Source of the DNA: Hyphomicrobiales bacterium
GTDB taxonomy: Bacteria; Pseudomonadota; Alphaproteobacteria; Rhizobiales; Rhizobiaceae
Assembly (NCBI GenBank): GCA_900472785.1
Contig: UCJH01000051.1
Span: 1-60,830, forward strand
Direction: 5' to 3'
Length of the DNA stretch: 60,830 nucleotides
Below the pieces are notes generated by a model. The model searched no databases. It saw only the letters and a program-made list of their open reading frames with translations, and was not told the origin of the DNA. A program made the position numbers and the translations under genes. Each line of letters begins with the position of its first letter. Position 1 is the stretch's first letter. This document shows positions 27,926-35,983 of this stretch, in pieces.

Positions 27926-28906
27926 ATGACACAGGAAGACCGCAGAAGCATCCACAGGATCGGTTTCATTCTTTTGCCGGGTTTCGCGCTGATGTCCTAT
28001 GCCTCGGCGGTGGAACCGTTGCGCGCCGCCAATCTTCTCGCCGGCCGTGATATATACATTCTGTCGAATCATTCGGCCGACGGCGAGGCTGTGTCGGCGT
28101 CCTCTTCCATTCCCGTGCCGGCAGGACCGCTGCCCGGACGGGGGACCGATATCAATACGGTCTTTGTCTGTGCCGGAGGAACGCCTGTCGACTGGGACGC
28201 TCCGGCGGTTCTGGCTTGCTTGCGCCAGCTTGCCCGCGACGGCGTGCGCATCGGCGGCATATCCGGCGGCCCTTATCTGATGGCAGCCGCCGGCCTGCTT
28301 CAGGATCGCGACTTCACCATCCACTGGGAACACGCCCCGGCCCTGATCGAGGCCTTTCCCGACCTTTCGCCGAGGCAGGCGCGCTACGTTCTCGACGGCA
28401 ATCGCATCACCTGCGGCGGCGGCGTGGCGCCGCTCGACATGATGCATGCGCTGATCGCGGAGCGCATGGGATCGGATTTTGCGCGCCGGGTCAGCGACTG
28501 GTATCTACACACCCATGTCGAAGGCTCTGCGGCACCGCAGCGCGCGTCGTTGGCGGAGCGCTATGGTGTCAACCATCCTGCTTTGGTGGCCGTGCTGGAA
28601 AAAATGGAGGCGACGATCGAGGCGCCGCTCGACCGCCAGTCCATGGCCGCGCTCGCCGGGGTTTCGCCACGCCATCTCGACCGACTGTTTTCTGGGATCA
28701 TGCAGTCTTCATTTCTTCTTGAATATCGCAAGATCCGGCTCGACCACGCCCGTCGTCTTCTGCAGCAAAGCCCGCTTTCCGTCTCCGAAATCGCTTTTGC
28801 CACCGGTTTTTCCAGCGCCGGGCATTTTTCGCGCAGCTATCGCGCTGCCTTTGGGGAGGCACCCCGCAACGGCCGGCAGGCACGGGTCGCCAGTCACAGC
28901 GTATAA
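27926..28906 (+). CDS. glxA: GlxA-family AraC-type transcriptional regulator (GATase1-like plus AraC domains)
   Basis: The 326-residue regulator has a DJ-1/PfpI-like N-terminal domain (IGFILLPGFALMSYASAVEP; GISGGPYLMAAAGLL; GGGVAPLDMMHALI) and a C-terminal AraC domain with two helix-turn-helices (QSMAALAGVSPRHLDRLFSG; LSVSEIAFATGFSSAGHFSR). Regulators of this class, including GbdR, activate glycine-betaine, sarcosine and glx genes. The divergent position 90 bases from soxB and the downstream glxBCD genes fit control of both. Confidence 0.9.
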   Translation: MTQEDRRSIHRIGFILLPGFALMSYASAVEPLRAANLLAGRDIYILSNHSADGEAVSASSSIPVPAGPLPGRGTDINTVFVCAGGTPVDWDAPAVLACLRQLARDGVRIGGISGGPYLMAAAGLLQDRDFTIHWEHAPALIEAFPDLSPRQARYVLDGNRITCGGGVAPLDMMHALIAERMGSDFARRVSDWYLHTHVEGSAAPQRASLAERYGVNHPALVAVLEKMEATIEAPLDRQSMAALAGVSPRHLDRLFSGIMQSSFLLEYRKIRLDHARRLLQQSPLSVSEIAFATGFSSAGHFSRSYRAAFGEAPRNGRQARVASHSV

Positions 28907-28918
28907 TTTCTTGACGGT

Positions 28919-28937
28919 TGAGAAAATTTCACTCTCA
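28919..28937. promoter_or_regulatory. Inverted repeat upstream of the XRE-cupin gene
   Basis: TGAGA and TCTCA are separated by 9 bases. The site lies between glxA and the XRE-cupin gene, beside CTTGACG and a GATAAT-like element, about 45 bases before the start codon. It is a candidate autoregulatory site; arms are short, so confidence is modest. Confidence 0.35.
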
Positions 28938-28981
28938 GGATAATCTTTTTCCGGTTGGGGTATCGAAGAGGGGCAGCTTGC

Positions 28982-29680
28982 ATGGCAAAAAGCAAGGCGA
29001 AGGAGATCGACATTGGCCGCACGACCGACGATGAGCGGCCGGCGCTGAAGGCCGCCTTCCTGCAGGATCCGCATGCCCTGCGAGAACCGAAGGAAAACAA
29101 TCTCGAAATCGCCATCGGCCACGAGGTGCGCGCCTTCCGAAAGAAGCTCGGCATCACCGTGACCGATCTTGCCACGGCCACCGGTATCTCGCTCGGCATG
29201 CTGTCGAAGATCGAGAACGGCAATATTTCCCCGTCGCTGACGACCCTGCAATCCCTGTCGCGCGCGCTCGGTGTTCCCGTCACGGCGTTCTTCCGACGTT
29301 ATGAGGAACCGCGAAACGCGGTCTTCGTCAAGGCGGGCGAGGGGGTGGAACTCGAGCGGCGCGGCACGCGGGCAGGGCATCAGTACAACCTTCTCGGCCA
29401 TATCGACAACAACACCGCCGGCGTCGTCGTCGAACCCTACCTGATCACGCTGACGGCAGATTCCGACACGTTCCCTGCGTTTCAGCACGAGGGGATGGAA
29501 TTTCTCTATATGCTGGAGGGCGAGGTGGTGTATCGCCATGGCGACCGGCTCTTCACCATGCAGCCGGGCGACAGCCTGTTCTTCGATGCCGATGCCCGTC
29601 ACGGGCCGGAAGAACTGATGAAACTGCCGATCCGCTATCTGTCGATCATTTCCTATCCGCAGACGCGGGGAGGGATGTGA
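28982..29680 (+). CDS. XRE-family regulator with C-terminal cupin domain
   Basis: The 232-residue protein has an XRE helix-turn-helix (VTDLATATGISLGMLSKIEN, about residues 60-80) and a C-terminal cupin (FPAFQHEGMEFLYMLEGEVV, then MQPGDSLFFDADARHGPEEL). This plan is common in regulators of amine, polyamine and amino-acid catabolism, where the cupin senses a small ligand. I chose the ATG at 28982 (MAKSKAKEIDIGR); the frame is open nine codons further up. It sits between the GlxA regulator and the second toxin-antitoxin pair, and may co-control glxBCD or sox. It converges on the toxin gene with 2 bases between stops. Confidence 0.88.
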   Translation: MAKSKAKEIDIGRTTDDERPALKAAFLQDPHALREPKENNLEIAIGHEVRAFRKKLGITVTDLATATGISLGMLSKIENGNISPSLTTLQSLSRALGVPVTAFFRRYEEPRNAVFVKAGEGVELERRGTRAGHQYNLLGHIDNNTAGVVVEPYLITLTADSDTFPAFQHEGMEFLYMLEGEVVYRHGDRLFTMQPGDSLFFDADARHGPEELMKLPIRYLSIISYPQTRGGM

Positions 29681-29682
29681 GG

Positions 29683-30105
29683 CTACAGCAAATTCGTTGT
29701 GACTCCGAGAAGAGACCCGGCCCGCGCCAGTTTTTTGTCCAGCGTATACAGTGTCATCCGATACTCAAAGACGATCGCCAGATGAAGGGCGTCTCCAGCC
29801 CTCAAAACATGTTCGGGGTTTTCCGCGAACTTAGCTGCCAAATGGAAATGGCGGCTTGCGACCTCAAATACCTCCAGCGAAACCTCGATCATGTCATGAA
29901 ATAGCGCCCGGACGCGTTTTGCGTCTGGTGGATTTATTGAACCAACGCGCTCCTTCAAAGACAATGCGGAGGAAAACTCTGTGATTGACCAGTCGCTGAT
30001 GCAGAAGCCGTTATGTGCGTCCCGCAAAAGGGCATCCTGCGCACGTTGTGTGTCTACTTCGTTTGTCATGCTCGATACGAGAACGGATGTGTCGAGGTAG
30101 ATCAT
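29683..30105 (-). CDS. PIN-domain toxin (VapC family), second module
   Basis: The 140-residue product starts MIYLDTSVLVSSMTNEVDTQ with the first PIN aspartate (Asp 5). It carries ISDWSITEFSSAL with the conserved glutamate and LRAGDALHLAIVFEYRMTLY with a third aspartate, then TLDKKLA with the fourth. Its ATG follows directly after the antitoxin TGA, so the pair is coupled. It is unlike the PIN protein at 13963 in sequence, so the two modules are separate lineages rather than a duplication. Confidence 0.9.
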   Translation of the reverse strand: MIYLDTSVLVSSMTNEVDTQRAQDALLRDAHNGFCISDWSITEFSSALSLKERVGSINPPDAKRVRALFHDMIEVSLEVFEVASRHFHLAAKFAENPEHVLRAGDALHLAIVFEYRMTLYTLDKKLARAGSLLGVTTNLL

Positions 30106-30348
30106 TCAATAACGATCGCTATCGCGCATCGCGCGAACGAATTCACCAGCACCGGTTTCCTGATAAGGCATACTCTCCGTCAAGCGTTTCAGCGCCTCGA
30201 CGTCGATCGGCTTCCTGATGGGCTTGGCCGGCGTCAGCTGAGCGATAACCTTGCCGCCGTTTGAAATCTGGATCGTTTCACCGGCTTCGGCACGGTCCAC
30301 AAGATCGGCAAATTGGTCTTTCGCGTCCGATAGTGTCACGGTTAGCAT
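30106..30348 (-). CDS. Phd/YefM-type antitoxin, second module
   Basis: The 80-residue product begins MLTVTLSDAKDQFADLVDRA and continues GETIQISNGGKVIAQLTPAK, the Phd/YefM N-terminal DNA-binding fold. The C-terminal part (DVEALKRLTESMPYQETGAG) should neutralise the toxin. AAGGAGCAAGAA precedes the ATG. The module sits between two regulator and enzyme genes of the glx region, facing away from glxB. Confidence 0.88.
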   Translation of the reverse strand: MLTVTLSDAKDQFADLVDRAEAGETIQISNGGKVIAQLTPAKPIRKPIDVEALKRLTESMPYQETGAGEFVRAMRDSDRY

Positions 30349-30490
30349 TTCTTGCTCCTTGGCGGGTTTGAATTCTAGCGGCGAAACAGCGCAATGACAA
30401 GAAGAGCTCCAAAGCAGCTAGAAAAATCTTGCCTTAAAAGAAAATAACTTTCTTCACAGTTGAAATCCAAAATCACAGCTGATATCCCTC

Positions 30491-30504
30491 TTTCATCGAT
30501 GAAA
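30491..30504. promoter_or_regulatory. Perfect palindrome upstream of glxB
   Basis: TTTCATCGATGAAA is a perfect 14-bp palindrome ending 17 bases before the glxB start codon. It is well placed for a repressor to block transcription or early elongation. Candidate binders are the XRE-cupin protein or another dimeric regulator; no binding data. Confidence 0.5.
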
Positions 30505-30521
30505 CGAAGGATCGTCCCCCC

Positions 30522-31427
30522 ATGTGCGGAATTGTCGGATTGTTTTTGAAGGACAAGAGCCTGGAGCCGAAATTGGGTGCCATGCTGTCCGATATGCTGG
30601 TCACCATGACCGATCGCGGTCCGGATAGCGCCGGCATCGCTATTTACGGCGCACCGTCTGACGGGCGCGCGAAACTCACGGTTCAGTCCTCGGAGCCATC
30701 GGTCGATTTTGCCGGCCTCGAAGCCCTGCTGAAGCCGGTCGATTCCAGCGTGACGGTCGAATTGAAGAGCACGCATGCGGTCATTGAGACAGATGCGAAG
30801 CAGGCCTCCGACGTCCGTGAATTGCTCTCGCAGGAACGGCCGGGCGTCCGTGTCATGGGCTCGGGCGACAGTGTCGAGATCTATAAGGAAGTCGGCCTGC
30901 CGAAAGATGTGGTCTCCCGCTTCGGCATCCGCGAGATGGGTGGCACGCATGGCATCGGCCACACCCGTATGGCAACGGAATCGGCGGTCACCACGCTTGG
31001 CGCGCATCCGTTCTCGACCGGTGCCGATCAGTGCCTGGTGCACAACGGCTCGCTCTCCAACCACAACAATCTGCGCCGCGAACTGGTGCGTGAGGGCATG
31101 ACCTTCGAGACGCAGAACGACTCGGAGGTCGCAGCCGCCTATCTCACTGCCGAAATGGCCAAGGGCAAGGATCTGGGGCAGGCGCTGACCGGCGCGCTCG
31201 ACGATCTCGACGGCTTCTTCACCTTTGTCGTCGGCACCAAGTCCGGTTTCGGCGTCGTGCGTGATCCGATCGCCTGCAAGCCGGCCGTCATGGCCGAGAC
31301 CGAGCAGTATATCGCTTTCGGGTCGGAATACCGCGCGCTCGTCAACCTGCCGGGCATCGAGAATGCGCGGGTCTGGGAGCCGGAGCCCGCGACCGTTTAT
31401 TTCTGGAAACATGAGAAGGCGGCCTGA
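30522..31427 (+). CDS. glxB: Class II glutamine amidotransferase subunit (GlxB/MgsA)
   Basis: The 301-residue protein has the N-terminal nucleophile cysteine (MCGIVGLF), TDRGPDSAGIAIYG, IGHTRMATESAVTTLGAHPF, CLVHNGSLSNHNNLRRELV and NDSEVAAAYL, all parts of the GltB/PurF-type amidotransferase. It corresponds to GlxB in rhizobia and to MgsA, one of three subunits of N-methylglutamate synthase, which moves methylamine from gamma-glutamylmethylamide to a keto acid. It starts the glxBCD-glnT-purU run. A palindrome lies just upstream. Confidence 0.92.
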   Translation: MCGIVGLFLKDKSLEPKLGAMLSDMLVTMTDRGPDSAGIAIYGAPSDGRAKLTVQSSEPSVDFAGLEALLKPVDSSVTVELKSTHAVIETDAKQASDVRELLSQERPGVRVMGSGDSVEIYKEVGLPKDVVSRFGIREMGGTHGIGHTRMATESAVTTLGAHPFSTGADQCLVHNGSLSNHNNLRRELVREGMTFETQNDSEVAAAYLTAEMAKGKDLGQALTGALDDLDGFFTFVVGTKSGFGVVRDPIACKPAVMAETEQYIAFGSEYRALVNLPGIENARVWEPEPATVYFWKHEKAA

Positions 31428-31429
31428 AC

Positions 31430-32152
31430 GTGAGCGTCAGTGTAAAACGAGAAAGTCTGGAAGCGATGCGCACCTTCGACCTTGCCACCACACCGCTGCG
31501 CGAACTGAACAGCGCGCTGCACACCATTTCCCCCGGCGCCAACGATACGAACTTCGAGGTTGTAAACCCGCGCGGCAGCCATTCCGTGGCTGTCGGTATC
31601 GATCAGCCGGTCGTCGTCGATGTGCACGGCAGTGTCGGCTATTATTGCGCCGGCATGAATGATGGCGGAAACGTCACGGTTCACGGGTCTGCCGGTCCGG
31701 GTGTCGCCGAGAACATGATGTCCGGCACGGTGGTCATCGAAGGGGATGCCTCGCAATATGCAGGCGCCACCGGTCGTGGCGGATTGCTTGTCATCAAGGG
31801 CAATGCGGCATCGCGCTGCGGCATCTCGATGAAGGGCATCGATATCGTCGTCCACGGCAATATCGGCCACATGTCCGCCTTCATGGGGCAGTCCGGTCAT
31901 CTGGTAGTGCTCGGCAATGCCGGCGAGGCGCTCGGCGATTCCATCTACGAGGCCAAGCTATTCGTGCGCGGCGAGGTCAAGAGCCTCGGCGCCGATTGCA
32001 TCCAGAAGGACATGAAGCCGAAGCACCTGAAGCTGCTGGCCGACCTTCTGGAAAAGGCTGGCGTCACCGACGTGAAGCCGGAAGAGTTCAAGCGCTACGG
32101 TTCGGCCCGCAAGCTCTATAATTTCAACATCGACAACGCCGAAGCGTATTGA
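31430..32152 (+). CDS. glxC: GltB-type GXGXG-domain subunit (GlxC/MgsB)
   Basis: The 240-residue protein repeats beta-helix GXGXG elements typical of glutamate synthase domain 3 (GSVGYYCAGMNDGGNVTVHG, VVIEGDASQYAGATGRGGLL, NIGHMSAFMGQSGHLVVLGN). It corresponds to GlxC/MgsB. GTG 31430 lies 2 bases after glxB; the ATG at 31466 (MRTFDLATTPLRELN) is an equally credible start, because homology to GlxC begins near there, giving 228 residues. It is the second subunit of the N-methylglutamate synthase-like complex. Confidence 0.9.
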   Translation: MSVSVKRESLEAMRTFDLATTPLRELNSALHTISPGANDTNFEVVNPRGSHSVAVGIDQPVVVDVHGSVGYYCAGMNDGGNVTVHGSAGPGVAENMMSGTVVIEGDASQYAGATGRGGLLVIKGNAASRCGISMKGIDIVVHGNIGHMSAFMGQSGHLVVLGNAGEALGDSIYEAKLFVRGEVKSLGADCIQKDMKPKHLKLLADLLEKAGVTDVKPEEFKRYGSARKLYNFNIDNAEAY

Positions 32153-32166
32153 GGCAGGGACACTCC

Positions 32167-33495
32167 ATGAGCTATCACAACCCCTATACCCCGCCGCGCA
32201 AGTCAGCCACCTTCGACGACTATACGCTGGCGGAAATCCGTCGCGCGGCGGCGACCGGCATCTACGATATCCGCGGCGCCGGCACCAAGCGCAAGGTCCC
32301 GCATTTCGATGACCTGCTTTTCCTCGGCGCATCGATCTCGCGCTACCCGCTCGAAGGCTACCGCGAGAAATGCGACACCAGCGTCGTGCTCGGTTCCCGC
32401 TATGCCAAGAAGCCGATCGTTCTCAAGACGCCGATCACCATTGCCGGCATGAGCTTCGGCGCGCTTTCGGGCAATGCCAAGGAAGCGCTTGGGCGCGGCG
32501 CGACGATTGCCGGCACATCGACCACCACCGGCGACGGTGGCATGACCGACGAGGAGCGCGGACATAGCCAGACGCTGGTCTACCAGTATCTGCCGTCGCG
32601 CTACGGCATGAACCCGAAGGACCTGCGCCGCGCCGATGCCATCGAGATCGTCGTCGGCCAGGGCGCCAAGCCCGGCGGAGGCGGCATGCTGCTCGGCCAG
32701 AAGATCTCCGATCGCGTCGCCAATATGCGCAACCTGCCCAAGGGTATCGACCAGCGCTCGGCCTGCCGCCATCCCGACTGGACCGGCCCGGACGATCTCG
32801 AAATCAAGATCATGGAACTGCGCGAAATCACCGATTGGGAAAAGCCGATCTATGTGAAGGTCGGCGGCGCGCGGCCCTATTACGACACGGCGCTCGCCGT
32901 GAAGGCGGGCGCGGACGTCGTCGTGCTCGACGGCATGCAGGGCGGTACGGCAGCGACGCAGGATGTCTTCATCGAGAATGTCGGCATGCCGACGCTCGCC
33001 TGCATTCGTCCGGCCGTCCAGGCCCTGCAGGATCTCGGCATGCACCGCAAGGTGCAGTTGATCATTTCCGGCGGTATCCGTTCGGGTGCCGACGTTGCCA
33101 AGGCGCTGGCGCTTGGGGCCGATGCGGTGGCGATCGGGACAGCGGCGCTTGTCGCCATCGGCGACAACGATCCGCACTGGGAAGAGGAATACCAGAAGCT
33201 GGGGACGACGGCCGGGGCCTATGACGACTGGCATGAGGGCAAGGACCCGGCTGGGATCACCACCCAGGATCCGGAGCTCTCCAAGCGTCTCGATCCCGTG
33301 GCGGCCGGCCGCCGGCTCGCCAATTATCTCAAGGTGATGACGCTGGAAGCGCAGACCATCGCGCGCGCCTGCGGCAAGAACCACCTCCACAATCTGGAGC
33401 CGGAAGACCTCGTCGCGCTGACGATCGAAGCCTCCGCCATGGCCCAGGTGCCGCTTGCCGGCACCAGCTGGATCCCGGGCAAGGGAGGCTTCTAA
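32167..33495 (+). CDS. glxD: FMN-binding glutamate synthase-type subunit (GlxD/MgsC)
   Basis: The 442-residue product is the ferredoxin-dependent glutamate synthase core: KTPITIAGMSFGALSGNAKE, TGDGGMTDEERGHSQTLVYQ, AKPGGGGMLLGQKIS, KVGGARPYYDTALAVKAGAD, IISGGIRSGADVAKALALGA (FMN site). It matches the MgsC/GlxD catalytic subunit. I chose ATG 32167 (MSYHNPYTPPRKS); a TTG at 32149 is less likely. Together GlxB, GlxC and GlxD recreate the domains of one GltB chain as three polypeptides. Confidence 0.93.
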   Translation: MSYHNPYTPPRKSATFDDYTLAEIRRAAATGIYDIRGAGTKRKVPHFDDLLFLGASISRYPLEGYREKCDTSVVLGSRYAKKPIVLKTPITIAGMSFGALSGNAKEALGRGATIAGTSTTTGDGGMTDEERGHSQTLVYQYLPSRYGMNPKDLRRADAIEIVVGQGAKPGGGGMLLGQKISDRVANMRNLPKGIDQRSACRHPDWTGPDDLEIKIMELREITDWEKPIYVKVGGARPYYDTALAVKAGADVVVLDGMQGGTAATQDVFIENVGMPTLACIRPAVQALQDLGMHRKVQLIISGGIRSGADVAKALALGADAVAIGTAALVAIGDNDPHWEEEYQKLGTTAGAYDDWHEGKDPAGITTQDPELSKRLDPVAAGRRLANYLKVMTLEAQTIARACGKNHLHNLEPEDLVALTIEASAMAQVPLAGTSWIPGKGGF

Positions 33496-33587
33496 ACGCG
33501 ACTACAATCCGGCTGCCGTCTGGGCTCCCAAGCGAGATGGCGGCCACCTCCATGAAAAAGTGTCTGAATAATCCAAAGGGGAACACA

Positions 33588-34895
33588 GTGACACTCGATC
33601 TTGCTACCTTTGCCAAGGACCGTGGCATCAAATACTTCATGATCAGCTATACCGATCTGTTCGGTGGCCAGCGCGCGAAGCTGGTGCCGGCGCAGGCGAT
33701 CGCCGACATGCAGGCGGACGGCGCCGGTTTCGCCGGTTTCGCAACATGGCTCGATATGACGCCCGCCCATCCCGACCTCTTCGCCATTCCTGACCCGGAT
33801 TCCGTCATCCAGCTTCCCTGGAAGCCGGAAGTCGCCTGGGTCGCGGCCGATTGCTACATGGAAGGCCAGCCGGTCGAGCAGGGACCGCGCAACGTTTTGA
33901 AGAAGCTCGTCGCCGAAGCAGAAAGCCTCGGTATGCACGTCAAGACCGGTGTCGAAGCCGAATTCTTCCTGATCACGGCCGACGGCTCTAAGATTTCCGA
34001 CGAATACGATACGGCGGAGAAGCCCTGCTACGATCAGCAGGCGGTCATGCGCCGCTATGACGTGATAACCGAAATCTGCGACTACATGCTCGAACTTGGC
34101 TGGAAGCCCTACCAGAACGACCATGAGGATGCGAACGGCCAGTTCGAGATGAACTGGGAATTCGACGATGCGCTGAAGACTGCCGACAAACATTCCTTCT
34201 TCAAGTTCATGGTCAAGTCCGTCGCTGAAAAGCACGGCCTGCGCGCTACCTTCATGCCGAAGCCCTTCAAGGGCCTGACGGGCAATGGTTGCCATTGCCA
34301 CATCTCCGTCTGGGACAAGGATGGCAAGACCAATGTGTTTGCCGACAAGGCGGCCGATTTCGGCCTGTCAGCCAAGGGGCGCACCTTCCTTGGCGGCATC
34401 ATGGCTCACGCCTCGGCGCTCGCAGCGATCACCAACCCGACCGTCAATTCCTACAAGCGCATCAATGCGCCGCGCACGATCTCCGGTGCGACCTGGGCGC
34501 CGAACAGCGTCACCTGGACCGGCAACAACCGCACGCACATGGTGCGCGTGCCGGGTCCCGGCCGCTTCGAACTGCGGCTTCCCGATGGCGCCGTCAACCC
34601 GTACCTGCTGCAGGCCGTCATCATCGCCGCCGGCCTCAACGGCGTCAAAACCAATGCCGATCCGGGCCGCCACTACGACATCGACATGTACAAGGACGGT
34701 CATACTGTAACCGGCGCGCCGAAGCTGCCGCTCAATCTTATTGATGCCCTGCGCGAATACGACGGGGATCAGCGCTTGAAAGACGCAATGGGAACGGAAT
34801 TTTCTGCGGCCTACCTTAAGCTCAAGCACAGTGAGTGGAACGCATATGCCTCGCATTTCACGCAATGGGAGCGCGATACCACGCTGGACATCTGA
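33588..34895 (+). CDS. glnT: Type III glutamine synthetase-like ligase (GlnT / gamma-glutamylmethylamide synthetase)
   Basis: From GTG 33588 (TLDLATFAKDRGIKYFM) the product is 435 residues, matching GlnT. It has the synthetase motifs GVEAEFFLI, NGQFEMNW, GNGCHCHISVWDKDG, NSYKRINAP and NRTHMVRVPGPGRFELRLPD. AAAGGGGAACACA is a strong ribosome site for the GTG. GlnT proteins have weak glutamine synthetase activity, and close relatives (GmaS) ligate glutamate and methylamine. The direct position after glxBCD favours the GmaS role here. Confidence 0.92.
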   Translation: MTLDLATFAKDRGIKYFMISYTDLFGGQRAKLVPAQAIADMQADGAGFAGFATWLDMTPAHPDLFAIPDPDSVIQLPWKPEVAWVAADCYMEGQPVEQGPRNVLKKLVAEAESLGMHVKTGVEAEFFLITADGSKISDEYDTAEKPCYDQQAVMRRYDVITEICDYMLELGWKPYQNDHEDANGQFEMNWEFDDALKTADKHSFFKFMVKSVAEKHGLRATFMPKPFKGLTGNGCHCHISVWDKDGKTNVFADKAADFGLSAKGRTFLGGIMAHASALAAITNPTVNSYKRINAPRTISGATWAPNSVTWTGNNRTHMVRVPGPGRFELRLPDGAVNPYLLQAVIIAAGLNGVKTNADPGRHYDIDMYKDGHTVTGAPKLPLNLIDALREYDGDQRLKDAMGTEFSAAYLKLKHSEWNAYASHFTQWERDTTLDI

Positions 34896-34948
34896 CATCG
34901 AACGGAATAAATGTTCGATCGTTAGAATAAACATTTCGTATTTGACGG

Positions 34949-34972
34949 GCGCCGGGTTTTTCCGGCGCTTTT
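34949..34972 (+). terminator. Rho-independent terminator after glnT
   Basis: GCGCCGG and CCGGCGC form a 7-bp GC stem around a 6-nt T-rich loop, followed by TTTT. It lies 53 bases past the glnT stop and 51 bases before purU. A weaker hairpin (ATCGAAC / GTTCGAT, 34897-34919) precedes it. Read-through to purU is still possible. Confidence 0.65.
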
Positions 34973-35023
34973 CACATCGATCCATCAGACGACGCAACAC
35001 GACCTGTTTTTGAGGGAAGAGAC

Positions 35024-35908
35024 ATGAAGAGCTACGTTTTGACCGTATCCTGCAAATCGACACGCGGGATCGTCGCTGCGATCACCAGTTACCTTGCGGA
35101 AGAGGGTTGCTACATCAGCGACAGTTCGCAGTTCGACGATCTGGAAACCGGTCTGTTCTTCATGCGCCTGACCTTCATCAGCCAGGAAGGCGCCTCGCTG
35201 GAAAAGCTCGAAAAGGGCTTTGAAGCCGTCAAGACGCGTTTCGGCATGGAAGCCAACATCCTCGACAGCGAGCACCGCATGAAGGTTCTCCTGATGGTGT
35301 CGCGCTTCGGCCATTGCCTCAACGATCTGCTCTATCGCTGGAAGATCGGCGCACTGCCGATCGAGATCGTCGGCGTCGTCTCCAACCATTTCGACTACCA
35401 GAAGGTCGTCGTCAACCACGACATCCCGTTCCACCACATCCCGGTGACCAAGGCCAACAAGGCGCAGGCCGAAGCCCGCATCATGGATGTGGTCGAACAG
35501 ACCGGCACCGAACTGATCGTTCTCGCCCGCTACATGCAGATCCTGTCGGATTCCATGTGCCAGAAGATGTCCGGCAAGATCATCAACATCCATCACTCGT
35601 TCCTGCCGTCGTTCAAGGGCGCAAACCCCTACAAGCAGGCCTATGAGCGCGGCGTGAAGCTGATCGGCGCGACAGCGCACTATGTCACCGCCGATCTCGA
35701 CGAAGGTCCGATCATCGAGCAGGACATCGCCCGCATTACTCATGCGCAGTCGGCGGAAGATTACGTCTCGATCGGCCGCGACGTCGAGAGCCAGGTTCTG
35801 GCCCGCGCCGTGCATGCCCACATCCACAACCGCACCTTCATCAACGGCAACCGCACGGTCGTCTTCCCGGCGAGCCCCGGCTCCTACGCTTCGGAGCGCA
35901 TGGGCTGA
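35024..35908 (+). CDS. purU: Formyltetrahydrofolate deformylase
   Basis: The 294-residue product has an N-terminal ACT domain (YVLTVSCKSTRGIVAAITSY; CYISDSSQFDDLETGLFFMR, about residues 4-80) and a C-terminal formyltransferase-fold domain with IINIHHSFLPSFKGANPYKQ and the catalytic Asn-His-Asp set (NIHHS; TADLDEGPIIEQD). It hydrolyses 10-formyl-THF to formate and THF. Beside glxBCD, glnT and sox it would recycle the one-carbon units released from methylamine or sarcosine, a role seen in methylamine loci. Confidence 0.95.
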   Translation: MKSYVLTVSCKSTRGIVAAITSYLAEEGCYISDSSQFDDLETGLFFMRLTFISQEGASLEKLEKGFEAVKTRFGMEANILDSEHRMKVLLMVSRFGHCLNDLLYRWKIGALPIEIVGVVSNHFDYQKVVVNHDIPFHHIPVTKANKAQAEARIMDVVEQTGTELIVLARYMQILSDSMCQKMSGKIINIHHSFLPSFKGANPYKQAYERGVKLIGATAHYVTADLDEGPIIEQDIARITHAQSAEDYVSIGRDVESQVLARAVHAHIHNRTFINGNRTVVFPASPGSYASERMG

Positions 35909-35948
35909 GCCCAGCCTGACCTGCAGCATTTTTATCGTTTCCATCTCG

Positions 35949-35983
35949 CATCCCCGAACGCTTTCGCATTCGGGGATGTTTTT
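35949..35983 (+). terminator. Rho-independent terminator after purU
   Basis: CATCCCCGAA (35949-35958) and TTCGGGGATG (35969-35978) form a perfect 10-bp stem around a 10-nt loop, followed by five T. It lies 40 bases after the purU stop. Confidence 0.85.
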
